Counted from the stretch's first letter, positions 51,340 to 58,978 are shown. The stretch is 64,000 nt of DNA from Pseudomonadota bacterium (GCA_023388965.1 JAEWFF010000018.1:167075-231074); one strand, 5' to 3'. The notes: a model not told the origin generated them from the letters alone. Translations and numbers: made by a program.

Positions 51340-53407
51340 TCCGTACGTAGTAAACCCATGGGCTCCGGAATCGCAACAACGACCGTTACCCCACGATCCG
51401 ATCTCGGCTTCTCTTGGGGCTCTCGCCTCCTTCTTTACCGCATCCGCCCCGCTGAACCTTCTGGCTTTCACGTCCGTCGGGGCTGGCGCGTTCGGGGCTA
51501 TCGGAACGTCCTTACTAATCGGCGCGGCGCTTAGTTTCGCAGCGAACGCGATAATGGGGCCGGGCCAGCGTTCTCTCACGGCCGGCGTCAATTCGAATGA
51601 GGTGCGGCTCAACACCCGGCAGGAAGTCCCGCACGTCCGGGTCGCGGTGGGAGAGGTTCTTGTCGGCGGCGCGCTGTTCTTCGAGGAATGCAAGCCGCCC
51701 TATCTCTATCTCGGCACGTTGCTCTCGGAAGGCCCCATCACGTCGCTTGTCGGCCTGCAGAACAGCCAGACCCGCATTGGCATCAACTACGACACGTTCG
51801 AGGTATTGACGCCGCCTTATACCGGCAATCTCAAGGTGTCGTTTCGCAACGGCGATCCGGACCAGACCGTCGACCCTATTCTCGCGGCGGACTTCCCGAA
51901 TCTCGGGCCGAATTTCCGCCAGCGCGAAATCGCAACGCTCGTCATCAAGGCCAATTACGGAAACGGCGACGCGACGCAGCGCTGGGAAGAATTCCAGGCC
52001 ATGTGGGGCCAGGGCGGCAAGCCGAATATTTTGGCCAAGGTCAGGGGCATAGCGGTTTACGACCCGCGCGATCCGTCACAGACAAAGCCGCCGGCCCGCG
52101 AGGACTATCCCGACGACGCGAGCTATGACGCGGCGTATCGCGCCGCGCAATCGACGTGGAAGTGGAGCAACAACGCCACGCTGATCCAGACTTGGTATCT
52201 GATGTGGCGCGCTGGCGGCCGTGTCTCGCCAAAGAAAATCCGTTGGGACAAGACGGCAGAAAGCGCCAACTGGGATGATGGCCTGATCGGGACGAAGGCC
52301 TACACTAGCGTGTCGACGGCTAATCCTAATGGGACCTCGACCGACACAGACGGAAACACATGGCTAGACCGCGATCGCAGACTCCCTAATGGGCAGCTGC
52401 TTCATTCGATCGGCACGAGTTCATCGACGCCATATTCAGGCTCGGTGAAGATCGTGCGGCGCGTATCGGCGGGCAATTATGATGTCGTCTTAACCCGCAG
52501 CATAACCCATGCCGGCAATGGCTGGCAGGACTTCCCTGTCCAGGGGTTCCGAATCCCAGCCACGGGCGATTATTTTGCCGCGGTCTGGACCCCGTCCGGG
52601 ATCACGAACAACGTGATTTCCTCGGGCGTCAACCGTGCCTTTGCATCCGGCGAAGCGTCAGGTGATGGCGTTAGCTTTAGCGAAAGCAGTGGCCAATGCC
52701 TTCCGGTTCGCGCGAAGCTGGCGACGACCGGCGGCTTAATCCCGCGCCACACCATTGACGGTGTGATTACGTCGGGCCAGGAGCCGTACACCGTCCTGCA
52801 GTCCATGCTGACAGCAAACCGCGGCATGGTTATCCGCTCGGCCGGCGATATGTGGATCCAGACCGGACCACAGGAACCGATCCTGACGATAACGGATGAC
52901 CTGCTTGCGGGCGATGTGCAGTTCACGCGCTCGCAGCCAAAGAAAGACCTTCTGAACCGCGTCCGGTGCCGTTTCATCGACCCGCGTCAGGACTGGCAGA
53001 CCGTCGACGGGCCGGTGATCGATCGCCCGGACTATCGGCAGGACGACAAAGAACTTCTTGAGGGCTCGTGCGAGTTCGCCTTTACCGCGGACCATAGGCG
53101 GGCGCAGCGCCTTGCGAAGTGCTTCATGGCCGACAGCCGGCTTGGGCGGAAGCTCGTGCTCGTAACGACGTTACAGGCCTTGGCGCGCGCTAAGGGCGGC
53201 GAGCTTGATCCGGGCCGCGTGGTCCGGGTGCAACTCGGCATGATGCCGAGGGCAAACGGAATCTACCGCATCATGGAGGTTGGTCTGACTGAAGGCTTTG
53301 GCTCGCTCGCAATTACGCTCGCGGAATATGACGCGAGCATCGAGAAGGACTGGCATCCGGAAACGGACGAGCAGGACTTCGAACTTCCCGATTTGGATTT
53401 GAGCTGA
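51326..53407 (+). CDS. Tail tip/host-specificity protein
   Basis: A 693-residue protein from ATG at 51326 (a GTG nine codons before also fits). A hydrophobic part near residues 45-85 is followed by beta-rich domains with VRVAVGEVLVGGALFFEE and FEVLTPPYTG, then fibronectin-like stretches and a C-terminal part (LLEGSCEFAFTADHRRAQRLAK, YDASIEKDWHPETDE) like phage tip-attachment protein J. It likely recognises the host. No fibre gene follows in this element. Confidence 0.72.
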   Translation: MTRFNPYVVNPWAPESQQRPLPHDPISASLGALASFFTASAPLNLLAFTSVGAGAFGAIGTSLLIGAALSFAANAIMGPGQRSLTAGVNSNEVRLNTRQEVPHVRVAVGEVLVGGALFFEECKPPYLYLGTLLSEGPITSLVGLQNSQTRIGINYDTFEVLTPPYTGNLKVSFRNGDPDQTVDPILAADFPNLGPNFRQREIATLVIKANYGNGDATQRWEEFQAMWGQGGKPNILAKVRGIAVYDPRDPSQTKPPAREDYPDDASYDAAYRAAQSTWKWSNNATLIQTWYLMWRAGGRVSPKKIRWDKTAESANWDDGLIGTKAYTSVSTANPNGTSTDTDGNTWLDRDRRLPNGQLLHSIGTSSSTPYSGSVKIVRRVSAGNYDVVLTRSITHAGNGWQDFPVQGFRIPATGDYFAAVWTPSGITNNVISSGVNRAFASGEASGDGVSFSESSGQCLPVRAKLATTGGLIPRHTIDGVITSGQEPYTVLQSMLTANRGMVIRSAGDMWIQTGPQEPILTITDDLLAGDVQFTRSQPKKDLLNRVRCRFIDPRQDWQTVDGPVIDRPDYRQDDKELLEGSCEFAFTADHRRAQRLAKCFMADSRLGRKLVLVTTLQALARAKGGELDPGRVVRVQLGMMPRANGIYRIMEVGLTEGFGSLAITLAEYDASIEKDWHPETDEQDFELPDLDLS

Positions 53408-53412
53408 TGGCG

Positions 53413-53577
53413 CTACTTAAACTTGAAGCCCTTCTTGCCGCGGATGGATTTCTTCAAACCCTTGCGGAGATCGTTTTTAGCAGCCTCTTGAAGCTGCTCT
53501 TTTTCCTTCTTTGAAAGTGTCTTGGGCTTATCTGTGCTTACACCAGCACCGCGACCGGTCTCGTCTTCTTTGCTCAT
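53413..53577 (-). CDS. Small basic protein (54 residues)
   Basis: Starts at ATG 53577 with a strong GGGGAGG site, and ends at 53413 just after the tip gene. The sequence is Lys-rich with a helix TLSKKEKEQLQEAAKNDLRKG and ends GKKGFKFK. It is transcribed against the late genes. A nucleic-acid-binding role is possible only by its charge. Confidence 0.55.
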   Translation of the reverse strand: MSKEDETGRGAGVSTDKPKTLSKKEKEQLQEAAKNDLRKGLKKSIRGKKGFKFK

Positions 53578-53685
53578 GGCTACCGCCTCCCCATTTAGGG
53601 AAAGCGTTTCACGGTTGCGGGTCGGCGTCAACGCAACCTCGGATTCCGCTTGCCTTGGCTTTCGTCTTGTTCTCTTTATGTTCTC

Positions 53686-53946
53686 ATGGAGACATTGGGC
53701 GACGCATGGTCGGCCGGCTGGAAGATTTCGGCACGGTGCGCGGAAGGAAAGCAGCGCGGGATGAAGCGAGGCCGGGAATGCGTCTGGCGCGCCGATCTGG
53801 ACGTGCAAACGCTTCTGGCCACCCGTGGCGCCCCGTTTCCATTGGACGAGTTGCCGACTCGGCTCATATGTCCGCGGTGTCGCTCGCGGCGGATTGTGGT
53901 GACTTTTACACGGCCGGCGGGCGATTGGACGGTAAGGGTGGCGTGA
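53686..53946 (+). CDS. Small zinc-ribbon protein of prophages
   Basis: An 86-residue protein with CPRCRSRR near residue 63, WKISARC and RECVWRADL, similar to small proteins common in rhizobial prophages. The TGA overlaps the SRAP start, so the two genes are co-translated. Exact role unknown. Confidence 0.62.
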   Translation: METLGDAWSAGWKISARCAEGKQRGMKRGRECVWRADLDVQTLLATRGAPFPLDELPTRLICPRCRSRRIVVTFTRPAGDWTVRVA

Positions 53947-54596
53947 TGTGCAATCTCTACAGCATGACCAAAGGGCAGCAGGCCATCCGCGATCTATTCG
54001 ACGGCCTGAAGGACCGCACGGGCAATCTGCCGCCCATGGCCGGCATCTTTCCCGATTATCCGGCGCCCATCGTGCGCCACGGCGATGATGGGCTCGAGCT
54101 TGCTCTTGCGCGCTGGGGCCTGCCATCGCCGCCCGCCGTCATCAAAAACCGCGACCCAGGCGTGACGAACGTGCGCAACACGAACTCGCCGCACTGGCGG
54201 CGGTGGCTGGGGCCAGCGAACCGCTGTCTCGTTCCGTTCACGAGCTTTAGCGAGTTCAATAAAGCCGAGGGCGGCAACGTCTGGTTTGCCTTCGACGAAG
54301 GGCGGCCGCTCGCGTTTTTCGCCGGCGTCCACGTCCCGAAATGGACCTCGGTTCGCAAGGTTAAGGCGGGCGAGGAGACGGCGGACCTCTACGCCTTCCT
54401 CACGACCGAGCCGAACGCCGTGGTCGCGCCGATCCATCCCAAGGCCATGCCGGTGATCCTGACTCGCCACGAACAATGGGATTTCTGGCTGCGGGCGCCG
54501 TGGGATGAAGCCCAGCAGCTTCAGCAGCCGCTCGCTGACGACATGCTGATGATCGTCGGGCGAGGCTGGAAAGAGGATCCCGAAAGGCCGCGCTGA
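53946..54596 (+). CDS. SRAP protein (YedK/HMCES-like DNA-protein crosslink sensor)
   Basis: A 216-residue protein beginning MCNLY, where Cys2 becomes the catalytic residue after Met removal. NVRNTN near 75-80 holds the Asn, SFSEF with the Glu near 103, and HPKAMPVIL with the His near 157-165. SRAP forms a thiazolidine link to abasic sites in single-stranded DNA and protects them. The start was chosen by the Cys2 rule; the frame runs much further upstream. Phage elements often carry such genes, possibly to protect replication intermediates. Confidence 0.88.
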   Translation: MCNLYSMTKGQQAIRDLFDGLKDRTGNLPPMAGIFPDYPAPIVRHGDDGLELALARWGLPSPPAVIKNRDPGVTNVRNTNSPHWRRWLGPANRCLVPFTSFSEFNKAEGGNVWFAFDEGRPLAFFAGVHVPKWTSVRKVKAGEETADLYAFLTTEPNAVVAPIHPKAMPVILTRHEQWDFWLRAPWDEAQQLQQPLADDMLMIVGRGWKEDPERPR

Positions 54597-54705
54597 TTCG
54601 ACAATCAGCGGCGGCGCCCTAGGTTAGTTGTATTGGCGGACTGATTATCAGGGCTCCGCCATCGGAGATGACACCTCCCGCCCCAAGTTTATGGAGGCGG
54701 TCACT

Positions 54706-54942
54706 ATGCCGTCCAATAAAGTCGAAATGCAGCGCGAAGCGGAACGCTGCGCCCAAGCCGCGACCAAAGCGGATTCACCCAGTTATCGCCGGATGTTTCG
54801 TGGTTTAGCGGAATTTTATGCGACGCTGGCGAAACTTGAGCCGGAGGTGACGTCCGTACGTCAAGATCACCACGCGGGCTTTGATTTTGGTGAGAGCCAG
54901 ATTCAAGCAAAAGAAGACGGCGACCAGCACGAGCAAGCGTAA
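54706..54942 (+). CDS. Small hypothetical protein
   Basis: A 78-residue protein from ATG 54706 preceded by GGAGG. The helical part MQREAERCAQAATKADSPSYRRMFRGLAEFYATLAKLEP resembles short rhizobial proteins of unknown function; quoted by start and end only: MQREAERCAQ, AEFYATLAKLEP. It is convergent with the XRE repressor. Confidence 0.6.
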   Translation: MPSNKVEMQREAERCAQAATKADSPSYRRMFRGLAEFYATLAKLEPEVTSVRQDHHAGFDFGESQIQAKEDGDQHEQA

Positions 54943-54978
54943 CATACATATTTGTATGTGCTGCGGTGAAGTGGGCTC

Positions 54979-55034
54979 CCCAAAATTGGGCAGTGCCGCA
55001 ACCCATTGAAGAATAAGGACTGCCCAGATTTGGG
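54979..55034. terminator. Inverted repeat between convergent genes
   Basis: CCCAAAATTGGGCAG (54979-54993) pairs with CTGCCCAGATTTGGG (55020-55034) with two mismatches. A further perfect small palindrome ACATACA/TGTATGT lies at 54942-54959. It can terminate both the small gene and the repressor gene. Confidence 0.55.
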
Positions 55035-55038
55035 CCGT

Positions 55039-55263
55039 CTATTTCAACGCCACGCCCGGCCCGGCGGCGACCGAGCCGTTGTCGAGGAACTGGACGCCGG
55101 CGGCTTCCAACACCCGACGAATATCCTCGATTGTCCGAGGGCGTAGTTCCTCTCCGCCCTCAAAACGCGTGATCGTATTTGTGGAAACCTTCGCCGCAAC
55201 GGCGAGATCGCGCACACCAAGGCGTGCGGCGGCCCGTGCCATGCGGCACTGGTCCGGTGTCAT
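55039..55263 (-). CDS. XRE-family repressor of the element
   Basis: A 74-residue HTH_3 protein. ARLGVRDLAVAAKVSTNTITRFEGG spans about residues 13-37 (helix-turn-helix with the typical STNTITRFE recognition helix), and TIEDIRRVLEAAGVQFLDNG ends the domain. As a bare DNA-binding domain it resembles small prophage repressors. Two perfect inverted repeats lie just upstream, between this gene and the divergent 135-residue gene. Confidence 0.82.
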   Translation of the reverse strand: MTPDQCRMARAAARLGVRDLAVAAKVSTNTITRFEGGEELRPRTIEDIRRVLEAAGVQFLDNGSVAAGPGVALK

Positions 55264-55282
55264 GCGTTTCTCCTCTTCTGGA

Positions 55283-55309
55283 CGAAATCGATAATATGTA
55301 TCGATTTCG
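55283..55309. promoter_or_regulatory. Operator candidate 1
   Basis: CGAAATCGATA (55283-55293) and TATCGATTTCG (55299-55309) form a perfect 11-bp inverted repeat around ATATG. It is in the 112-base divergent region beside the XRE gene. Confidence 0.7.
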
Positions 55310-55313
55310 CTTT

Positions 55314-55334
55314 ACTGATAGTGGTGATATCAGT
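55314..55334. promoter_or_regulatory. Operator candidate 2
   Basis: ACTGATA (55314-55320) and TATCAGT (55328-55334) are a perfect inverted repeat around GTGGTGA, five bases from operator candidate 1, on the side of the 135-residue gene. Confidence 0.6.
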
Positions 55335-55375
55335 ATCGTCACAGTGTAGCGATTCCACTACGGGAAGCAACCACG

Positions 55376-55783
55376 ATGACGGAACACTCGATTCCGGCAG
55401 CCGCCACCGGCTTGCCTACAAACCGCCGAGAGCTTGAGGGCTACATTCACGGCCTGATCGATCTGCTCGACACCCTCGACGCGGACCCGGACCTGGAGCC
55501 CGATTGCGGCCGGGCCGAGAATGTCGACCAGTCAAATCTGAACCATATGTACGGCCTGACGTGGGCCGGCGAGGCTGAACTCGACCATTCCGACCTTGAG
55601 CCGTCCTTGTGCCTCCCTGACGGCACTCGCATGAAAATCGGCGCCCGCTACGGCGACGACTGCGAGGAGGACGCTGGCGACGAAGGGGAAATGGACGAGG
55701 ACCGCGAATGGTCGTGTGGATGGGCTGAAACTGAGAACCAGGCCAGCGCCGCGCGGTTCTCGATCCAGAACGACTTGGCCTAA
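55376..55783 (+). CDS. Acidic hypothetical protein under repressor control
   Basis: A 135-residue, strongly acidic protein (LLDTLDADPDLEPDCGR near 28-44, then a D/E-rich tail). Similar acidic proteins occur widely in rhizobial prophages. Because it starts 42 bases from the operators it is probably the first gene silenced by the XRE repressor; an anti-host or early role is possible but not shown. Confidence 0.65.
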   Translation: MTEHSIPAAATGLPTNRRELEGYIHGLIDLLDTLDADPDLEPDCGRAENVDQSNLNHMYGLTWAGEAELDHSDLEPSLCLPDGTRMKIGARYGDDCEEDAGDEGEMDEDREWSCGWAETENQASAARFSIQNDLA

Positions 55784-55869
55784 CCGCCACCCGAAGAGGA
55801 GATCGGGCCGGTGGCACCACTCGCCGGCCCGAAAAACGAAGTTACGCTAGCGAAATGTAGGTTGGGGGG

Positions 55870-56046
55870 TTGACGCGATTGGGAGACAATACTCAAGTGC
55901 AGTTTGCGCCGATTGAGCGCCCGCCCGTAGCCGACACATTCGTGCCTACAGGCCATTTGCCGCGCGAAACCCATATTTGCGGCACCCCCAGCAATAGAAC
56001 GCCCTTGCGGGTGAACCTAATCGCTTGCCTCGGCAAGCATTGTTGA
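55870..56046 (+). CDS. Possible small Cys-containing protein (58 residues)
   Basis: Frame from TTG 55870 (GGGGGG directly before) or GTG 55897. The translated middle reads PPVADTFVPTGHLPRETHIC and the end NLIACLGKHC, with three Cys and a plausible codon use. The lack of a good start makes it uncertain; it lies across the gap before the next gene. Confidence 0.4.
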   Translation: MTRLGDNTQVQFAPIERPPVADTFVPTGHLPRETHICGTPSNRTPLRVNLIACLGKHC

Positions 56047-56081
56047 AACGCGTCCATGCGGACATACGAGGAGGTGCGCAC

Positions 56082-56408
56082 ATGGCTGATATCGATATGA
56101 CTGTCTACGCTGACGAGTGGATTGGGCAGGCCGAGTGGCGGGAGGGAAAGGCGGTCGAGTTCCCTGATGATGCGGCTCGCAATCTCGAGGCTGCCAAGAC
56201 ATTCCGTAATCTCGCGGAAATGCTGTCTTCGGGCTACGCGATCCGGGGGGACATCGTCACCCGCATCAACCAAATAGCTGATGACGACGACAGGGCTCTC
56301 GCCTTCACGCTTGCACAGAGTGAAGTTGATCGTGAGGTAGGCTTCCACTTCTACCCTGAAACCCCGGACGATCTTCTGGAAGCTGTGCTCACACGGGCGG
56401 GAGCCTAG
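56082..56408 (+). CDS. Hypothetical prophage protein
   Basis: A 108-residue acidic protein starting at ATG 56082 with a GAGGAGG site eight bases before. Sequence: MADIDMTVYADEWIGQAEWR, later FHFYPETPDDLLEAVLTR. No motif recognised. It precedes the excisionase candidate. Confidence 0.62.
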   Translation: MADIDMTVYADEWIGQAEWREGKAVEFPDDAARNLEAAKTFRNLAEMLSSGYAIRGDIVTRINQIADDDDRALAFTLAQSEVDREVGFHFYPETPDDLLEAVLTRAGA

Positions 56409-56503
56409 AGCCGCCACGGCCCGCTCCGAGCAATCGGGGCGGGTTCAACATTGCGAGTCTTCGGCTTTCCGACTCGCCCTCATTGGCGCACGGTACGAAT
56501 CAC

Positions 56504-56848
56504 ATGATGCACCACGCCAACGATAACAATCCTAGCCCGGACACACCGCTGCGCCTTGCGGATGCGGTGAAGTACGCGTTTCCGTTTGGGGGAATGACGG
56601 TCGCGGGATTGCGTAAGGAAGCGGCCAGGGGCCGCCTGACAGTTTGGCGCATCGCCGGCAAGGACTTCACGAGCCTCGCCGAGATTGAAGGGATGAAGGA
56701 AGCATGTCGCGTCGCCGCAAGCCGCCCCGGCCCTGGCTCAGGCCGGCCTCGGGCGATCGTCGGGCCGCCTGGATTATTCTCGACGGCGGAAAACAGATCA
56801 GCACTGGCTGCGGCGAGGGCGATGACGAAGGAGTTGCGCGCGCTTTAG
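56504..56848 (+). CDS. Excisionase-like HTH protein
   Basis: A 114-residue protein from ATG 56504 (or 56507). LRLADAVKYAFPFGGMTVAGLRKEAARGRLTVWRIAGKDFTSLAEIEGM, seen in parts, is a MerR-like winged helix-turn-helix with a DNA-contacting wing, as in prophage excisionases. Its 3' part overlaps the integrase gene by 145 bases in another frame; the essential HTH lies before that overlap. Confidence 0.68.
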   Translation: MMHHANDNNPSPDTPLRLADAVKYAFPFGGMTVAGLRKEAARGRLTVWRIAGKDFTSLAEIEGMKEACRVAASRPGPGSGRPRAIVGPPGLFSTAENRSALAAARAMTKELRAL

Positions 56849-57816
56849 CGGCATACATCGCCAAGCAATTCACGGACACGCCCCCAGAGAAGAATAGAGC
56901 GGCGGCTGACGTCCCGGTGGCCGAGGTTCTTGCGCATTATCTCTCGCAGCGCAAAGCTGGCGCTCGCCGCCCCAAAGAGCTAGCCGCTCGCATCGACGCG
57001 CTCCTCGATTGGTGGGGCGACAAAACCTTAGACGACATTACAACGAAAACCTGCGGCGCCTATGCGGCCAGCAGGTCGACTCCGACCGCAGCTCGGCGGG
57101 AGCTTGAGGATCTACGCGCTGCGGTGAACATGGCGATCGCGGACAGTGTGACTCGTCATGCTGTGAAGGTGACTCTACCGCCGAAACCGAAGGGCAGGGT
57201 TCAGCATCTGGACCGCAGCGACATCGCCGCGTTGATTTGGGCCGCCTACCGCAAGAGAGAGATACAGCGAGGCGTTGCGACCAAGCGCCGACCGGCATTG
57301 CATGTCGCTCGCTTTCTGCTTGTTGGTGTTTACACAGGCAGCCGATCGGCGCGCATCTGGCAGGCGTCATTCCGGCGCGAGCCGGGGCGGCCCTACATCG
57401 ACCTCGCTGCCGGCGTGTTTTATCGCGCGCCCGACGACGAGATCGTCGCTTCGAACAAGCAGGCGCCACCAATTAGAATCCCGTCCAGGCTTCTGGCGCA
57501 CCTGCGGCGCTGGCACGCTCACGGCGCAAACTACGTCTGCGAATATGCTGGACGGCCGGCCGATCCGAAACGGGCTTTCCGCACGTTGGTTCGCGAGACG
57601 CTGGGAGATCGCGCCACGGGTGTCGTCCGCCACACACTTCGGCACACCTCGGCGACCTGGCTCATGCAAGCCGGTGCGGACATGTGGGAGGCGTCAGGGT
57701 TTCTGGGGATGACGCGTGAGACGTTAGAGAAGACCTACGGCCACCATCATCCGGACCACCAGTCTGGCGTCGGCGATGCCTTTACAAAAGGCGCGGCGGG
57801 AAGGGCTCGTAAGTGA
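56704..57816 (+). CDS. int: Tyrosine recombinase integrase
   Basis: A 370-residue phage integrase. The N-terminal SAM-like arm-binding region (residues 1-60) is followed by a core-binding domain and catalytic domain with R214 in TGSRSAR, H310-x-x-R313 in RHTLRHTSATW, and Y345 in EKTYGHHHP; all catalytic residues are present. It ends 63 bases before the tRNA-Pro gene, in the usual position of a tRNA-targeting integrase. AAGGAAG precedes the ATG. Confidence 0.92.
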   Translation: MSRRRKPPRPWLRPASGDRRAAWIILDGGKQISTGCGEGDDEGVARALAAYIAKQFTDTPPEKNRAAADVPVAEVLAHYLSQRKAGARRPKELAARIDALLDWWGDKTLDDITTKTCGAYAASRSTPTAARRELEDLRAAVNMAIADSVTRHAVKVTLPPKPKGRVQHLDRSDIAALIWAAYRKREIQRGVATKRRPALHVARFLLVGVYTGSRSARIWQASFRREPGRPYIDLAAGVFYRAPDDEIVASNKQAPPIRIPSRLLAHLRRWHAHGANYVCEYAGRPADPKRAFRTLVRETLGDRATGVVRHTLRHTSATWLMQAGADMWEASGFLGMTRETLEKTYGHHHPDHQSGVGDAFTKGAAGRARK

Positions 57817-57818
57817 CC

Positions 57819-57842
57819 CAATCGTTGCCGCAATCGTTGCCG
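57819..57842. repeat. Right arm-type repeats, two tandem CAATCGTTGCCG
   Basis: Perfect tandem 12-mers at 57819-57830 and 57831-57842, between integrase stop and attR. The same 12-mer lies inside the left end at 41291. Confidence 0.65.
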
Positions 57843-57878
57843 TGGAAATTAGCCTCGGGAGCTAACCCATTGATTTCA

Positions 57879-57927
57879 CTGGTCGGAGTGAGAGGATTCG
57901 AACCTCCGACCCCCTCGTCCCGAACGA
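57879..57927. repeat. attR: 49-bp repeat within tRNA-Pro
   Basis: Identical to attL at 41154-41202. Starts one base outside the tRNA CCA end and runs to the anticodon stem, so integration regenerated the tRNA. Confidence 0.9.
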
Positions 57928-57956
57928 GGTGCGCTACCAGGCTGCGCTACACTCCG
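57880..57956 (-). tRNA. tRNA-Pro(CGG)
   Basis: On the minus strand CGGAGTG (acceptor 5') at 57950-57956 pairs with CACTCCG at 57884-57890; the anticodon loop TTCGGGA at 57918-57924 is closed by CCTCG/CGAGG, anticodon CGG at 57920-57922; the T loop TTCGAAT and an encoded ACCA end are present. It reads CCG proline codons. Confidence 0.96.
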
Positions 57957-58153
57957 TCACCAGCGGACCGCCGATATAGACGGGGCCGCGCGCGTCCGCA
58001 ACCCGCTATCCGCCGCACCGGCCCCGGAACCGCCGCTCCCGCCTCGCGGCGGGCGCGTAGACGGCCGGAAGATAGCCGCTATTGCCGGCCCTGCCCCGCT
58101 TTTCCTCTGGCAGCGGCCATGGCTGGTCCTTTCGGAACCGGCCGGCGGAAGCG

Positions 58154-58978
58154 CTAGCCCGGCGCCTTCAGTTTCAACTGGTCGATGACCCAGCGCCAGC
58201 TTCCGTCCTTCTGGCGGCGCGCGACCTCGATGGAGAGCGCCCCGTTCGGCGCCTGCGCGAGCGTCAGCGCAAGATCGCCGCTCTCGATCTTCTGCACCAC
58301 ATCGGCGCCGCTGAACTCCTTCCGGCGTTCGAGCAGGGCGCTGTAGAAATCGTGAATACGCGCATGGCCGGGCGATTGCCGCTCACCCGCGGCCAAAGTC
58401 GCGCCCGGTTCGTAGAGATCGACAAGCCCGCCGACATCGCCGGCATTGGCGCGTTCGGCGAACATGCGGACGAGATCTTCGGGGCTCGCGGCGGCGGAGC
58501 GGGCCACCTCCTGCGCGTCCCCCTGCCGACCGCCATGCGACAACAGCCGTCCGTCATTGTCGGAAATTGTGACGGCGACGGGCACGCCCGCCTGCACGCT
58601 TTCCGAAACCGTGCAGAAATCCTCGAACTGGCCGAGGGCGCGGTTCAGGCTGTCTTCGTCATAGGTGCCCGCCGGCAGAGCGATGGCGACATCCATGCGC
58701 TCGATGCGCAGCCGGCCGCGCTCGTTGCGGCGGGTCGCGATCGCGACATCGGCTTTCAGCCCGTTCGCCGTTTGCCGGTGTTTGGTCAGCGCGAAGAACA
58801 GGCTGGCGCACAGACAATTGGCCACGCTTGATGCCAATAATTGCTCGGGGCTCGGCCCCTGTCCCTGGCCGATCGGGTGCGGCTCGTCCGTTTGCAGGGT
58901 CGGCGCCGCGCCGAAATCGATCAGGAACCGGTAATCTCCGAGATGGGACAGGGTCACAGTTTGCAGATTGTCGGCCAC
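58154..58978 (-). CDS. OsmC-like / SnoaL-like fusion protein
   Basis: A 274-residue protein with two parts. Residues 1-140 are OsmC-like: the catalytic-type Cys near 55-57 (SVANCLCASL) and second Cys at 122 (FCTVSESV) match organic-hydroperoxide reductases of the OsmC/Ohr fold. Residues about 160-274 match an NTF2/SnoaL fold (MFAERANAGDVGGLVDLYEP, then a polar ending WVIDQLK). OsmC proteins reduce organic peroxides; the fused SnoaL part may bind a small ligand. A fusion of this kind is not one I have seen often. The LysR gene diverges from it. Confidence 0.75.
   Translation of the reverse strand: MADNLQTVTLSHLGDYRFLIDFGAAPTLQTDEPHPIGQGQGPSPEQLLASSVANCLCASLFFALTKHRQTANGLKADVAIATRRNERGRLRIERMDVAIALPAGTYDEDSLNRALGQFEDFCTVSESVQAGVPVAVTISDNDGRLLSHGGRQGDAQEVARSAAASPEDLVRMFAERANAGDVGGLVDLYEPGATLAAGERQSPGHARIHDFYSALLERRKEFSGADVVQKIESGDLALTLAQAPNGALSIEVARRQKDGSWRWVIDQLKLKAPG

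Larger units (their letters stand above)
41154..57927 (+). mobile_element. Integrated 16.8-kb phage or phage-satellite element in tRNA-Pro(CGG)
   Basis: Bounded by a perfect 49-bp repeat (41154-41202 and 57879-57927) made of the 3' half of a tRNA-Pro gene, with 12-bp repeats just inside each end. Carries integrase, excisionase candidate, XRE repressor, RepA-like ATPase, capsid, small terminase, tail-assembly chaperone, gp10-like protein, tape measure, NlpC/P60-like and tail-tip genes, and SRAP. No large terminase, portal, prohead protease or major tail protein is present in any frame of the 16.8 kb. Confidence 0.85.

Noticed and set aside
55893..56417. 174-codon minus-strand frame
   Set aside because: The plus-strand 108-residue frame has a GAGGAGG site and natural acidic composition; this is its shadow.
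57813..58157. 114-codon open frame across the tRNA gene
   Set aside because: It is translated tRNA and intergenic sequence; no ribosome binding site.
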